Assembly: GCF_000422245.1 (NCBI RefSeq)
Contig: NZ_ATHI01000026.1
Location: forward strand, 124,001 to 188,000
Reading direction: 5' to 3'
Source of the DNA: Alkalidesulfovibrio alkalitolerans DSM 16529
Lineage (GTDB): Bacteria > Desulfobacterota > Desulfovibrionia > Desulfovibrionales > Desulfovibrionaceae
DNA length: 64,000 nt
Shown here: piece by piece, positions 1 through 8,224 of the stretch
Layout of the letters: each line of letters opens with the position of its first letter
Position numbering within the stretch: position 1 is the stretch's first letter
Notes under the pieces: model-generated
What the model was told of the DNA's origin: nothing
What the model saw: the letters and a program-made list of their open reading frames with translations, nothing else
Databases searched by the model: none
Translations under genes and position numbers: made by a program

Positions 1-1341
1 AGCGGCATCGTTCTCGACTACAACGGCACGCCCGTGCTCTCGGCCTATGCGCCGGTGGAGGTCGGGACGGTGCGCTGGGCGCTCGTGGCCGAGATCGACG
101 AGGCCGAGGCCTTCGCGCCGGTGAACGGGCTCGTGCGCTCCACGGTGTTCGCGGGACTGGGGATCGCCGCCGTGGTCGCGCTTGTGACCCTGGTGTTCCT
201 GCGCCGCGAACTGCTGCGGCCCATCGAGGCGCTCATGAGCTTTGCCGGGTGCGTGGCCGGGGGCGATCTCGCGGCCAAGTGCTCGGGACGCTTCAGCGGC
301 GAACTCGCCGCCCTGCGCGGCAGCATCGACACCATGGTCGCGAGCCTGCGTGAGAAGATGGACGAGGCCCAGGCCAAGAGCCGCGAGGCAGAGGCGCAAA
401 GCGCCAAGGCCAACGCGGCCCTGGAGGAGAGCCGCAGGCAGGAGAAGGTCGTGGCCGAACTCCTGGAGCGCATGCGCGGCGCGGCAGACCAGGCCGCCGG
501 GATCGCCGAGCGGGTCTCCTCGGCCTCGGCCGAGCTGTCCGCCCAGGTGTCCCAGATCGAGGCCTCGGCCTCGGTGCAGCGCGACAGGGTGGCGGAGACC
601 GCCACGGCCATGGAGCAGATGAGCGTTTCGGTCATCGAAGTGGCGCGAAACGCCGCTGCTTCCTCGACCCTGGCCGAAAACGCGCGCTCCGAGGCCAAGG
701 GCGGCGAGCGGGTGGTGGGCGAAGCCCTCGCCGCCATCGGCGCGGTGCGCGCCACAGCAGCCGACCTGGAGCGGCACATGAGCGAGCTCGGACGCCTCGC
801 CACGTCCATCGATCAGGTCATGACCGTGATCAGTGACATCGCGGACCAGACGAACCTTTTGGCGCTCAACGCCGCCATCGAGGCCGCGCGCGCGGGCGAC
901 GCGGGCCGGGGTTTCGCCGTGGTTGCGGACGAAGTGCGAAAGCTCGCCGAGAAGACCATGGGCGCGACCCGCGAGGTGGGCGAGACCATCGACGCCATCC
1001 AGGGCGCGGCCCAGCGGAACATGGCCTCCATGGGCCAGGCGCTCGACGCCATCAAGAGCGCCGAGAAGCTGGCCGACGAGTCGGGCGGGGCGCTTGGCCG
1101 CATCGTCACCCTGGTGGACGAGAGCACGCAGCAGGCCCAGGGCATCGCCACGGCCGCAGAGGAGCAGTCCGCTGCCTCGGAGCAGATCAGCGGTTCGGTG
1201 GACGAGATCAGGCGCATGATCGCCGAGATCGCCGACAGCATCCGCGAATCGTCCGCCGCCGTGCACGAAGTCAGCCAGATGGCCGCCGACCTGAACCGGG
1301 TCATCTCCGACCTGAACGAGGCCGGACGGGACGCAGCCTAG
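1..1341 (+). CDS. Methyl-accepting chemotaxis protein, 5' end outside window
   Basis: The reading frame is open from base 1, so the N-terminus lies upstream; 446 residues are visible. The first ~40 look like the end of an extracytoplasmic Cache-type sensor domain. A membrane segment follows at about visible residues 48-67, then HAMP (~68-118), a long coiled coil, and the MCP signalling hairpin around residues 274-320 with the very conserved core [18 protein letters not shown]. The role is membrane chemoreceptor signalling to CheW/CheA. The ligand cannot be told from this part. The gene ends before a large inverted repeat at 1362-1440. Confidence 0.95.
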   Translation, partial: SGIVLDYNGTPVLSAYAPVEVGTVRWALVAEIDEAEAFAPVNGLVRSTVFAGLGIAAVVALVTLVFLRRELLRPIEALMSFAGCVAGGDLAAKCSGRFSGELAALRGSIDTMVASLREKMDEAQAKSREAEAQSAKANAALEESRRQEKVVAELLERMRGAADQAAGIAERVSSASAELSAQVSQIEASASVQRDRVAETATAMEQMSVSVIEVARNAAASSTLAENARSEAKGGERVVGEALAAIGAVRATAADLERHMSELGRLATSIDQVMTVISDIADQTNLLALNAAIEAARAGDAGRGFAVVADEVRKLAEKTMGATREVGETIDAIQGAAQRNMASMGQALDAIKSAEKLADESGGALGRIVTLVDESTQQAQGIATAAEEQSAASEQISGSVDEIRRMIAEIADSIRESSAAVHEVSQMAADLNRVISDLNEAGRDAA

Positions 1342-1361
1342 CGGTCTGAACCGCGTTTATC

Positions 1362-1440
1362 GGACCGCGCGCTCCCCTTGCCCTTGGACGCCTGGGGGGG
1401 TATATCCCCCAAGCGCCGACGGGCCGGGAGCGCGCGGTCC
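1362..1440. repeat. Long inverted repeat between receptor gene and XRE-cupin gene
   Basis: GGACCGCGCGCTCCC (1362-1376) and its exact complement GGGAGCGCGCGGTCC (1426-1440) form a perfect 15 bp stem. The enclosed loop contains a second hairpin, GGGGG (1396-1400) and CCCCC (1406-1410) around TATAT. A short run of four T follows at 1445-1448. It may end transcription of the chemoreceptor gene, although the weak T tract and large loop are not typical of a simple intrinsic terminator. Confidence 0.6.
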
Positions 1441-1493
1441 CGCGCTTTTCCCGGAAAGCCGTGCAGGCGCGCAAGGAATCGAAAGGAGTCCCC

Positions 1494-2045
1494 ATGGACA
1501 AGGCATACAAAGAGATTGCCCCCAGACTGCGAGCCCTGCGCGAGGCCGTGGGTATGAGCGTGGAGGAAATGGCCCGCGCCGCCGAGATCGACGCGGACGA
1601 GGTGCGCCGCTTCGAGTCCGGGCAGCACGAAATCCCGGTCAGCTTCCTCTTCAAGGCCGCCAAGGCCTGCGGCGTGGACACAACGGAACTCATTTCCGGC
1701 GCGGGCGCGCACCTGCGCTCCTACTCGGTGGTCAGGAAGGGCGAGGGGCTCGCGGTGGAGCGCCGCGCCACCTACGACTACAAGTCCCTGGCCTATCGCT
1801 TCGCGGGCCGTAAGATGGAGCCCTTCCTCGTCACCGTGCCGCCCAAGGAGCCCGGCGAGCTCGACTTCAACGCCCATTCGGGCCAGGAGTTCATCCATGT
1901 GATGGAGGGCCGCCTGGAACTGACGCTGGGCGACTCCGTGCTCGTCCTCGAACCCGGCGACAGCCTCTATTTCGACTCCCACGTCCGCCACGCCCTGCGC
2001 GGCCTGGACGGCAAGCCCGCCCGCTTCATCGACGTTATCATCTAG
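1494..2045 (+). CDS. XRE-family regulator with C-terminal cupin domain
   Basis: 183 residues. An N-terminal helix-turn-helix of the XRE/Cro type (about residues 10-60) is followed by a cupin beta-barrel (about 105-180). The ATG at 1494 is chosen because AAAGGAG lies 5 bases upstream; an upstream GTG at 1461 has no such site. XRE-cupin proteins are usually small-molecule-responsive repressors of an adjacent metabolic gene. Here the stop is followed 9 bases later by an AMP-dependent acyl-CoA synthetase gene, so control of that enzyme is the likely job (inference). Confidence 0.88.
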   Translation: MDKAYKEIAPRLRALREAVGMSVEEMARAAEIDADEVRRFESGQHEIPVSFLFKAAKACGVDTTELISGAGAHLRSYSVVRKGEGLAVERRATYDYKSLAYRFAGRKMEPFLVTVPPKEPGELDFNAHSGQEFIHVMEGRLELTLGDSVLVLEPGDSLYFDSHVRHALRGLDGKPARFIDVII

Positions 2046-2054
2046 GAGAGCAGC

Positions 2055-3704
2055 GTGACCGCCCGTTATTCCTTCGCCTCACACGAGGAGTTCCTTGCGG
2101 AATTCAGCCTGGAGATTCCGGAGAACTACAACTTCGCCTTCGATTTTCTCGACGCGATGGCCCGCATCGAGCCCGAGAAGATCGCCATGGTCCACGTGGA
2201 CGACCAGGGCGCGCGCCGCGAGTACGACTTCGGCTACTTCGCCGCGCAGTCCGCGCGCCTGGCCAATGCCCTGGCCGCGCGCGGGCTTGCCAGGGGCGAC
2301 CGGGTGATGCTCGTCCTGCACCGCCGCGTGGAGTTCTGGGTATCCATGCTCGCCCTGCACCGCCTGGGCGCGGTGGCCGTGCCCTCGCCCGCGCTGCTCA
2401 CGGCCAAGGACATCCAGTTCCGCGTCAACCACGCCGCGATCAAGGCCTGCATCGTGGACCAGGGAGCGGCCGCGCGCGTAAACGAGGCGCGCGCCGCGTG
2501 CCCTACCCTTGCCCTGTGCGTCTGCGCGGCCGACGGACAGGCGGCGGCTCCCTTGGGCTGGCTGGACTACCATGCCTTGGCCGCGGCCGCTCCCGAGACG
2601 TTCCCTGTCCCGGCCGACAAGCCCGGCGGGGACGATCCCCTGCTGATCTTCTTCACCTCCGGCACCACGGGCATGCCCAAGATGGTGGTCCACACCCACC
2701 GCTATCCCCTGGGCCACTTCGTGACCGGCGTGTATTGGCACGACCTGCGCGAGACCGACCTGCACCTGACCCTGGCCGACACGGGCTGGGGCAAGGCCGT
2801 GTGGGGCAAGTTCTACGGCCAGTGGATGGCCGGGGCGGCCGTGTTCACCTGGGATTTCCGGGGCAAGTTCGAGCCAGCGCGGTTGCTCGAACTCCTGGCC
2901 GAGCACGAGGTGACCTCGTTTTGCGCGCCGCCCACGGTCTACCGCTTCCTGGTGCGCCAGGACCTCTCGCGCTATGACCTCTCGGCGCTTCGCCACTGCA
3001 CCACGGCAGGCGAGCTGCTCAACGATTCCGTGTTCCACGCCTGGAAAGAGGCCACGGGCCTGCCCATCTTCGAGGGCTACGGCCAGACCGAGACCGTCTT
3101 GCAGATCGCCACCTTCCCCTTCATGACCCCGCGTCCGGGCTCCATCGGCAAGCCCGCGCCCGGCTGGGACATTGTGCTCCTGGACGAGACGGGCCGCCCC
3201 TGCCCGCCGGGCGAGGAAGGCGATATCTGCGTGCGCATCGACACGAAACGGCCCATCGGGCTCTTCACCGGCTACCTGGACGAGCCGGACAAGACCCGCA
3301 ACGCCATGGACCACGCCTTCTACCGCACCGGCGACAAGGCGTGGATGGACGAGGAGGGCTATTACTGGTTCATGGGCCGTAACGACGACCTCATCAAGTC
3401 CTCGGGCTATCGCATTGGCCCCTTCGAGGTGGAATCGGCGCTGGTCAGCCATCCGGCCGTGGTCGAGGCGGCCGTGACCGGCGTGCCCGACTCCGAGCGC
3501 GGCCAGGCGGTCAAGGCCACGGTGGTCCTGGCCGCGGGCTTCGCGCCCTCCGACGAGCTGACGCGCGAGCTTCAGGCGCACGTCAAGACCGTCACCGCGC
3601 CCTACAAGTATCCGCGCGTCATCGAATACGTGGCCGAGCTGCCCAAGACCATCTCCGGCAAGATCAAGCGCGGCGAGATCCGGGAGCGCGACGCCGGAAG
3701 CTAG
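2055..3704 (+). CDS. AMP-dependent acyl-CoA synthetase (acyl-adenylate-forming)
   Basis: 549 residues starting at GTG 2055 with AGGAG seven bases upstream. It carries the hallmarks of the ANL superfamily: the P-loop FFTSGTTGMPK at about residues 198-208, GYGQTET near 340, YRTGDKAWMDEEGYYWFMGR near 424-443, and the C-terminal catalytic lysine in PKTISGKIKR near 536. The expected reaction is acid + ATP + CoA to acyl-CoA + AMP + PPi in the cytoplasm. The overall look resembles medium-chain or aromatic acyl-CoA ligases, but the substrate is not evident. It is probably co-transcribed with the XRE-cupin gene. Confidence 0.9.
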   Translation: MTARYSFASHEEFLAEFSLEIPENYNFAFDFLDAMARIEPEKIAMVHVDDQGARREYDFGYFAAQSARLANALAARGLARGDRVMLVLHRRVEFWVSMLALHRLGAVAVPSPALLTAKDIQFRVNHAAIKACIVDQGAAARVNEARAACPTLALCVCAADGQAAAPLGWLDYHALAAAAPETFPVPADKPGGDDPLLIFFTSGTTGMPKMVVHTHRYPLGHFVTGVYWHDLRETDLHLTLADTGWGKAVWGKFYGQWMAGAAVFTWDFRGKFEPARLLELLAEHEVTSFCAPPTVYRFLVRQDLSRYDLSALRHCTTAGELLNDSVFHAWKEATGLPIFEGYGQTETVLQIATFPFMTPRPGSIGKPAPGWDIVLLDETGRPCPPGEEGDICVRIDTKRPIGLFTGYLDEPDKTRNAMDHAFYRTGDKAWMDEEGYYWFMGRNDDLIKSSGYRIGPFEVESALVSHPAVVEAAVTGVPDSERGQAVKATVVLAAGFAPSDELTRELQAHVKTVTAPYKYPRVIEYVAELPKTISGKIKRGEIRERDAGS

Positions 3705-3788
3705 CGCACCGGCCGCCGTTTCCCCAGGTTGCAGGCGATTTCGAAAAACGCTATGCAACACGGCTTCACTCTTGGTACGGAGCATGCC

Positions 3789-4163
3789 ATGAAACCTGAT
3801 TTCGCCAAATGCGGGGGGCTTGTCCCCGCCATCGTGCAAAATGTCGAGGACGGCGAGGTGCTGATGCTCGCCTACATGAACGAGGAAGCCTGGGACAAGA
3901 CCCTGGAGACGGGCGAGGCCCATTTCTACAGCCGCAGCCGCAACAAGCTGTGGCACAAGGGCGGAACCAGCGGCCACGTGCAGAAGGTGGAGAACATCCG
4001 CCTGGACTGCGACGCCGACACCGTGCTGCTCATCGTGGAGCAGGTGGGCGGCGCGGCCTGCCACGAGGGCTACACCTCGTGCTTCTATCGTGAAATCACC
4101 GGCTCGGGCGAGCCCGAGATCGTCTGCGAAAAAGTCTTCGACCCCAAGGAGGTCTACAAATAA
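3789..4163 (+). CDS. hisI: Phosphoribosyl-AMP cyclohydrolase
   Basis: 124 residues, the normal length of stand-alone HisI, which opens the adenine ring of phosphoribosyl-AMP in histidine synthesis. The Zn/Mg-binding signatures DCDADTVLL and [11 protein letters not shown] and the substrate loop [11 protein letters not shown] are present. The ATG at 3789 gives a family-like N-terminus ([11 protein letters not shown]); an upstream TTG at 3729 would add a poorly conserved 20-residue tail. The stop TAA shares one base with the hisG ATG, indicating translational coupling. Confidence 0.95.
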   Translation: MKPDFAKCGGLVPAIVQNVEDGEVLMLAYMNEEAWDKTLETGEAHFYSRSRNKLWHKGGTSGHVQKVENIRLDCDADTVLLIVEQVGGAACHEGYTSCFYREITGSGEPEIVCEKVFDPKEVYK

Positions 4164-5041
4164 TGTCCACCGATCAGCTCAAGCTCGGCATTCCCAAGGG
4201 CTCCCTGCAGGACGCCACCATCAAGCTCTTCGCCAAGGCCGGATGGAAGATCAACCCGAGCCACCGCAACTATTTCCCCGAGATCAACGACCCGTCCATC
4301 TCCTGCGCCATGTGCCGCGCCCAGGAGATGTCGCGCTACGTGGCCGACGGCACCCTGGACGTGGGCCTGACCGGCAAGGACTGGATCATGGAGAACGACT
4401 CCGACGTGGTCGTGGTCTCCGACCTGGTCTACTCCAAGGTCTCCAACCGCCCGGCGCGCTGGGTGCTGGCCGTGGCCGGCGACTCGCCCTACAAGAAGCC
4501 CGAGGACCTGGCCGGCAAGAAGATCGCCACCGAACTCGTGGGCTACACCAAGCGCTGGTTCGCCGAGCGCGGCGTGCCCGTGGAAGTCGAGTACTCCTGG
4601 GGCGCCACCGAGGCCAAGGTGGTGCAGGGGCTTTGCGACGCCATCGTCGAGGTTACCGAGACCGGCACGACCATCAAGGCGCACGGCCTGCGCATCATCG
4701 AGGACGTGCTGATCACCAACACCCGCCTCATCGCCAACAAAAAGGCCTTCGAGAACCCGGTCAAGCGCAAGAAAATCGAGCAGATCAACATGCTGCTCAC
4801 CGGCGCGCTGGAGGCCGAAAAGCTCGTGGGCCTGAAGATGAACGTGCCCGAGGACAAGGTGGAGGCCGTGATGAGCATTCTGCCCTCCATCACCGCGCCC
4901 ACCGTGGCCCATCTCTACAAGTCGCCCTGGCTCTCCGTGGAGATCGTGGTCGCCGAGTCCACGGTGCGCGACCTGATCCCGAACCTGGTCGAGGCCGGGG
5001 CCAAGGGCATCATCGAATACGGCCTGAACAAGGTCATCTAA
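4163..5041 (+). CDS. hisG: ATP phosphoribosyltransferase, long form
   Basis: 292 residues, the length of the long hexameric HisG that has a C-terminal ACT-like regulatory domain and needs no HisZ. It catalyses the first, feedback-controlled step of histidine synthesis, PRPP + ATP to phosphoribosyl-ATP. The PRPP-binding motif [14 protein letters not shown] and the IPKGSLQ N-terminus are visible, and the C-terminal ~75 residues ([13 protein letters not shown] onward) form the regulatory domain. It overlaps hisI by one base. The rest of the his pathway is not in the window. Confidence 0.96.
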   Translation: MSTDQLKLGIPKGSLQDATIKLFAKAGWKINPSHRNYFPEINDPSISCAMCRAQEMSRYVADGTLDVGLTGKDWIMENDSDVVVVSDLVYSKVSNRPARWVLAVAGDSPYKKPEDLAGKKIATELVGYTKRWFAERGVPVEVEYSWGATEAKVVQGLCDAIVEVTETGTTIKAHGLRIIEDVLITNTRLIANKKAFENPVKRKKIEQINMLLTGALEAEKLVGLKMNVPEDKVEAVMSILPSITAPTVAHLYKSPWLSVEIVVAESTVRDLIPNLVEAGAKGIIEYGLNKVI

Positions 5042-5046
5042 CGCGT

Positions 5047-5171
5047 CAGGCCGCTGAAAAGGCGGCATCTGCGGCGTTGCTGCAAAAGCGCCGGACCCTC
5101 GCGTATGTCATTATACGCGTCGGCCCCGGCGCTTTCTTGCGCCTTGCATTTGCCACCTTTTGAGCGGCCTG
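5047..5171. repeat. Dispersed hairpin element, copy 1
   Basis: 125 bp element just after hisG. Its ends CAGGCCGCT (5047-5055) and AGCGGCCTG (5163-5171) are exact complements. Further in, AAAGCGCCGG pairs with CCGGCGCTTT, and the centre is GCGTAT-GTCATT-ATACGC. Related copies are at 5176-5294 and 16399-16523. The element looks like a REP/BIME-type palindromic unit rather than a gene. Confidence 0.8.
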
Positions 5172-5175
5172 CGAA

Positions 5176-5294
5176 GATGAAAAGGCGGCATCTGCGGCGT
5201 TGCTTCGAGCCGGTCAAACCCTTGCGTATGTCATTATACGCGTCGGTCTTGACCGGCTTTCGCGTCTCGCATCTGCCACCTTTTGAGCGACCTG
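5176..5294. repeat. Dispersed hairpin element, copy 2
   Basis: Directly follows copy 1 in the same orientation and shares AAAAGGCGGCATCTGCGGCG, the centre GCGTAT-GTCATT-ATACGC and the outer CCACCTTTTGAGCG. The inner arm differs from copy 1 on both sides: GAGCCGGTCAA pairs with TTGACCGGCTT. Pairing is therefore kept although the bases changed. Confidence 0.8.
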
Positions 5295-5538
5295 CGTATC
5301 GAACTCAATTTGACAGGAGGAGGCGCTGCCTCCTCCTTGACCTCCTCCGCCAGGGGGGGCTGAGCCCCCTGGACCCCGCGATTCGCGTCGAAGCCACTTT
5401 GGCCGAGCCGACGCCAGTGCGGCGGCGATGCGCGCCCCGGAACCATGCTTTCCCGAAACCGTCGCAGACGGTTTCGGGAATCGCAGGGGGTTCGGGGGAG
5501 ATCATCTCCCCCGACGGGGTGCGGGGCAGCGCCCCGTC
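5295..5538. other. Gene-free stretch packed with short perfect hairpins
   Basis: No convincing gene. There are at least four stems in ~220 bp: GGAGGAGGC/GCCTCCTCC (5316-5336), a CCAGGGGG-type arm with GCCCCCTGG (5350-5372), CCCGAAACCGTC/GACGGTTTCGGG (5452-5478), and GGGGGAGAT/ATCTCCCCC (5494-5512). Bases 5369-5413 are repeated nearly exactly at 16558-16602, again just beyond a copy of the hairpin element. Some stems may act as terminators for hisG (+) or the VOC gene (-). Confidence 0.65.
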
Positions 5539-6156
5539 TCAGACCGGGTGCGCGGGCGCGGCGTCGCCGCCGATGACGCCGACGATCTGTCGGCCCTCGC
5601 CGGGGTAAGCGGCGCGTTCGGAGCGCGGCGTGGCCTGGGCGGGTTCGGGCCAGTGGCCGGGCTGGGGGTCGTTGCCTTCGAGGGCGGCGGGGTGCGGGTC
5701 CTGGTCGGCCATGACCGGGTAGCGCCGCACGTCCACCTGGGGCACGGGAGCGGAGAATTCGATGGCGATGCCGTTGGGGTCGAAGGCGTAGATGGAGTGG
5801 ATGAAGCCGTGGTCCACGACCTCGGAGACCCAGACGCCAGCGGCTTCGAGGCGATCCTTGAGATTCCACAGGTCGTCGTCGGAGGCCACGCCGAAGCTGA
5901 CGTGGTCGAAGGCGGCGGGGCCGGTCACGGGCGCGCCGTGGTCCTTTTCGGGGATGGGCGTCACGCCGTCCCATTCGAAGAAGGCGATCATGTCCGTGGC
6001 CGAAATCTCGAAGAAGTAGTGGCGGTAGCCGGGGCGGCCCAGGCCAGCCACGAGGCGCATGCCAAGGAGATCGCGCCAGAATCGGATGGTGGATCCCATG
6101 TCGCCGGTGGCCATGGCGAGGTGGTTGATGCCGGTGTAGCGGACGGGTGCGGGCAT
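5539..6156 (-). CDS. VOC (glyoxalase/dioxygenase fold) family protein
   Basis: 205 residues. One vicinal-oxygen-chelate module occupies about residues 6-130, beginning TGINHLAMATGD and containing FWRDLLGMRLV, FDHVSFGV and NGIAIEFS. These supply the typical His/His/Glu metal ligands. A ~70-residue C-terminal tail is less conserved-looking. The start at 6156 is preferred because AGGAG lies just upstream on the minus strand; the longer upstream reading has no ribosome site. Family members include glyoxalases, extradiol dioxygenases and resistance proteins; the substrate is not identifiable. It is isolated from its neighbours. Confidence 0.85.
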   Translation of the reverse strand: MPAPVRYTGINHLAMATGDMGSTIRFWRDLLGMRLVAGLGRPGYRHYFFEISATDMIAFFEWDGVTPIPEKDHGAPVTGPAAFDHVSFGVASDDDLWNLKDRLEAAGVWVSEVVDHGFIHSIYAFDPNGIAIEFSAPVPQVDVRRYPVMADQDPHPAALEGNDPQPGHWPEPAQATPRSERAAYPGEGRQIVGVIGGDAAPAHPV

Positions 6157-6585
6157 GACGTGCTCCTTTTTTCTCACACTGGTGGGGTGTCGCCCCACGT
6201 GTCTCTTGGGTTCGGAATCGGATCGGCGATCGCTTTTTCGAGGCGTCCGATCCCGTCCCTGGGTCGGTGGCAGGGTATCATCGAAAGCCGCGTCCTGAAA
6301 GCATTGCCGGGCAGGCGCCGGGGCGATTCGCCTTGACGAAATGACGTTTTTGGACTAACGCCTCCATCGATCGACGGGCGTGGCGTCGTGTGGCGAGCGG
6401 TGGCGTATTCCCCTGGTGCTTTTTTGCACAAGCGGTTGACGGCTTTGCCGTACCCTCGTATCACACGGATACAAGTTCTTCACATTCTGCAACTCCTGGT
6501 CCCTGACCAGCGCATGACTGGCCGCGGAACCACGGCATCGACCGCTGGTTCGGCTGCCGGGCGACCGGCTTACACGGGGTGACGC
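6157..6585 (+). promoter_or_regulatory. Upstream region and leader of the RsbRD-dsrMKJOP operon
   Basis: No gene is seen in these 429 bases. A candidate sigma-70 promoter is TTGACG (6436-6441), 17 bases, TATCAC (6459-6464). The inverted repeat GTATC/GATAC (6458-6472) overlaps the -10, a possible operator. Downstream leader hairpins include CTGGTC/GACCAG (6496-6510). GTGGGG/CCCCAC (6182-6198) lies next to the divergent VOC gene. Promoter assignment is by eye. Confidence 0.45.
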
Positions 6586-7173
6586 ATGACCTTGGCGCAA
6601 CGCATCGCGAACGGGAAGGAGTCCCTGGTCGACCGCTGGTACGACCTGGTGCTGGCGACCTATCCGGGCGAGACCGCCAAGCTCTGGCGCAGGAACAGCG
6701 ATCCTTTTACCAACCCCGTGGGGCAGACCACGCACCGCGCGCTGGCCGAACTCGTGGATCACCTCCTGGTCTGGAGCGACGCCCAGGCCATCTGCACGAG
6801 CCTGGACGAGGTCGTGAAAATCCGCGCGGTCCAGGACTTCACCCCGGCCAAGGCCATGGCCTTCATCTTTCTGCTCAAGAAAGCGCTGCGCGAGGTTTTC
6901 GCCAAGGACCTCGCCGGGGGCGGGCTCGACGCCGAACTGGCCGCCCTCGAAGCGCGCGTGGACAACATGGCCCTCATGGGCTTCGACGTCTATGTGCGCG
7001 AGCGCGAGAAGATATTTCGAATGCGGGTGGACGAGTTCAAGCGTACCCACCGCATGATTTTCAGGAAAACCGGCATCATGTGCGAAACGACGGATTCTCT
7101 CGTCCGGGGCGGGCCAGATGAGGCGGCCGACGCGGACGAAGACCTCGGGATCAAGAAACCGCAAGCGAGGTAG
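6586..7173 (+). CDS. RsbRD N-terminal domain protein linked to dsrMKJOP
   Basis: 195 residues, all-helical in appearance, matching the RsbRD-N type domain (an N-terminal sensor-like domain of stressosome proteins). The N-terminus MTLAQRIANGKESLVDRWYD and the WSDAQAICTSLDEVVKIRAVQDF segment are typical. A gene of this kind precedes dsrMKJOP in Desulfovibrio genomes. It starts the operon here, and the dsrM start follows 7 bases after its stop. It has no STAS domain or kinase, so a regulatory or assembly role for the Dsr complex is only inferred. Confidence 0.88.
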   Translation: MTLAQRIANGKESLVDRWYDLVLATYPGETAKLWRRNSDPFTNPVGQTTHRALAELVDHLLVWSDAQAICTSLDEVVKIRAVQDFTPAKAMAFIFLLKKALREVFAKDLAGGGLDAELAALEARVDNMALMGFDVYVREREKIFRMRVDEFKRTHRMIFRKTGIMCETTDSLVRGGPDEAADADEDLGIKKPQAR

Positions 7174-7180
7174 GGTGGAC

Positions 7181-8209
7181 ATGAACGCATTGTATGGGCT
7201 TTTTCTCGTCTGCGCGCTGGCGCTGGTCGCGCTGATGGGGGTCGGGGGAGCCGGGTTGACCGGGCTTTTCGGCATCGCCATCCCCTATGTGGCCGTGGCA
7301 GTCTTCATCGTGGGCTTCGCGATGAAGATATTCGACTGGGCCAAGTCCCCCGTGCCGTTCAGGATTCCGACCACGGCCGGCCAGCAGAAATCGCTGGATT
7401 GGATTCCCTACAACCGCTTTGACAACCCGGTCAACAACCGCGACACCGTGGTGCGTATGATCCTCGAAGTCGTGACCTTCCGGTCGCTCTTCAGGAATAC
7501 CTCGGCGCATCTGGGCAAAAACCCCCAGGGCGGCCCGCAGGTGGCCTACTTTTCCGAGAAATGGCTGTGGCTCGCGGCCATCCTGTTCCACTACTCCTTC
7601 CTGACGATTCTCATCAGGCACATGCGATTCTTCACCGAGCCGGTGCCCTGGCTCTTCCAGAAGCTCGACTGGGCCGACTCGGTGCTGCAGATCGGCCAGC
7701 CCGCGCTCTACCAGACCGACCTGCTGATCATGGCCGGCCTGCTGTGGCTGCTCGCGCGCCGCATCTTCTACCCCCGCATCCGCTACCTTTCCAACGCGGC
7801 CGACTACTTCGCCCTGTTCCTGATCCTGGGCATCGTCATCTCCGGCATCTACATGCGCTACGTGGCCCATGTGGATATCGTGGCCATCAAGCAGTACTCC
7901 ATGTCGCTGGTGATGTTCTCGCCGACCATTCCCGAGACCATCTCCCCGGCCTTCTTCGTTCACTTCTTCCTGGTCTGCGTGCTGCTGATCTACTTCCCCT
8001 TCTCCAAGCTGATGCACCTGGGCGGCGTCTTCCTCTCGCCCACGCGCAACCTGCCCAACGACACGCGCATCAACCACCACGAAAACCCGTGGAACCCGAA
8101 GATCAAGCCGCATTCCTACGAGGCGTACGAGGACGATTTCAGGGAGGCGATGGTCGAGGCCGGGCTTCCCGTGGTCAAACAGCCGGACGAAGCCGGCGCC
8201 GAGAAATAA
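7181..8209 (+). CDS. dsrM: DsrM, membrane cytochrome b subunit of DsrMKJOP
   Basis: 342 residues. NarI-like dihaem cytochrome b with several hydrophobic segments (about residues 5-25, 28-48, 125-145, 175-195, 215-240, 265-285) and histidines positioned for haem b. It exchanges electrons with menaquinone and passes them to cytoplasmic DsrK. The ATG at 7181 (MNALYGLFLVCALALVAL) is chosen over an upstream in-frame ATG at 7118 that lies inside the previous gene. First gene of the canonical M-K-J-O-P order. Confidence 0.95.
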   Translation: MNALYGLFLVCALALVALMGVGGAGLTGLFGIAIPYVAVAVFIVGFAMKIFDWAKSPVPFRIPTTAGQQKSLDWIPYNRFDNPVNNRDTVVRMILEVVTFRSLFRNTSAHLGKNPQGGPQVAYFSEKWLWLAAILFHYSFLTILIRHMRFFTEPVPWLFQKLDWADSVLQIGQPALYQTDLLIMAGLLWLLARRIFYPRIRYLSNAADYFALFLILGIVISGIYMRYVAHVDIVAIKQYSMSLVMFSPTIPETISPAFFVHFFLVCVLLIYFPFSKLMHLGGVFLSPTRNLPNDTRINHHENPWNPKIKPHSYEAYEDDFREAMVEAGLPVVKQPDEAGAEK

Positions 8210-8224
8210 GCGAAGGAGTTGGCC

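Noticed and set aside
2079-4064. 661-codon minus-strand frame across the acyl-CoA synthetase and hisI
   Set aside because: Spans two well-supported plus-strand genes and has no recognisable domain.
5047-5294. CRISPR array
   Set aside because: Only two adjacent long palindromic units, no short regular repeats with spacers and no cas genes.
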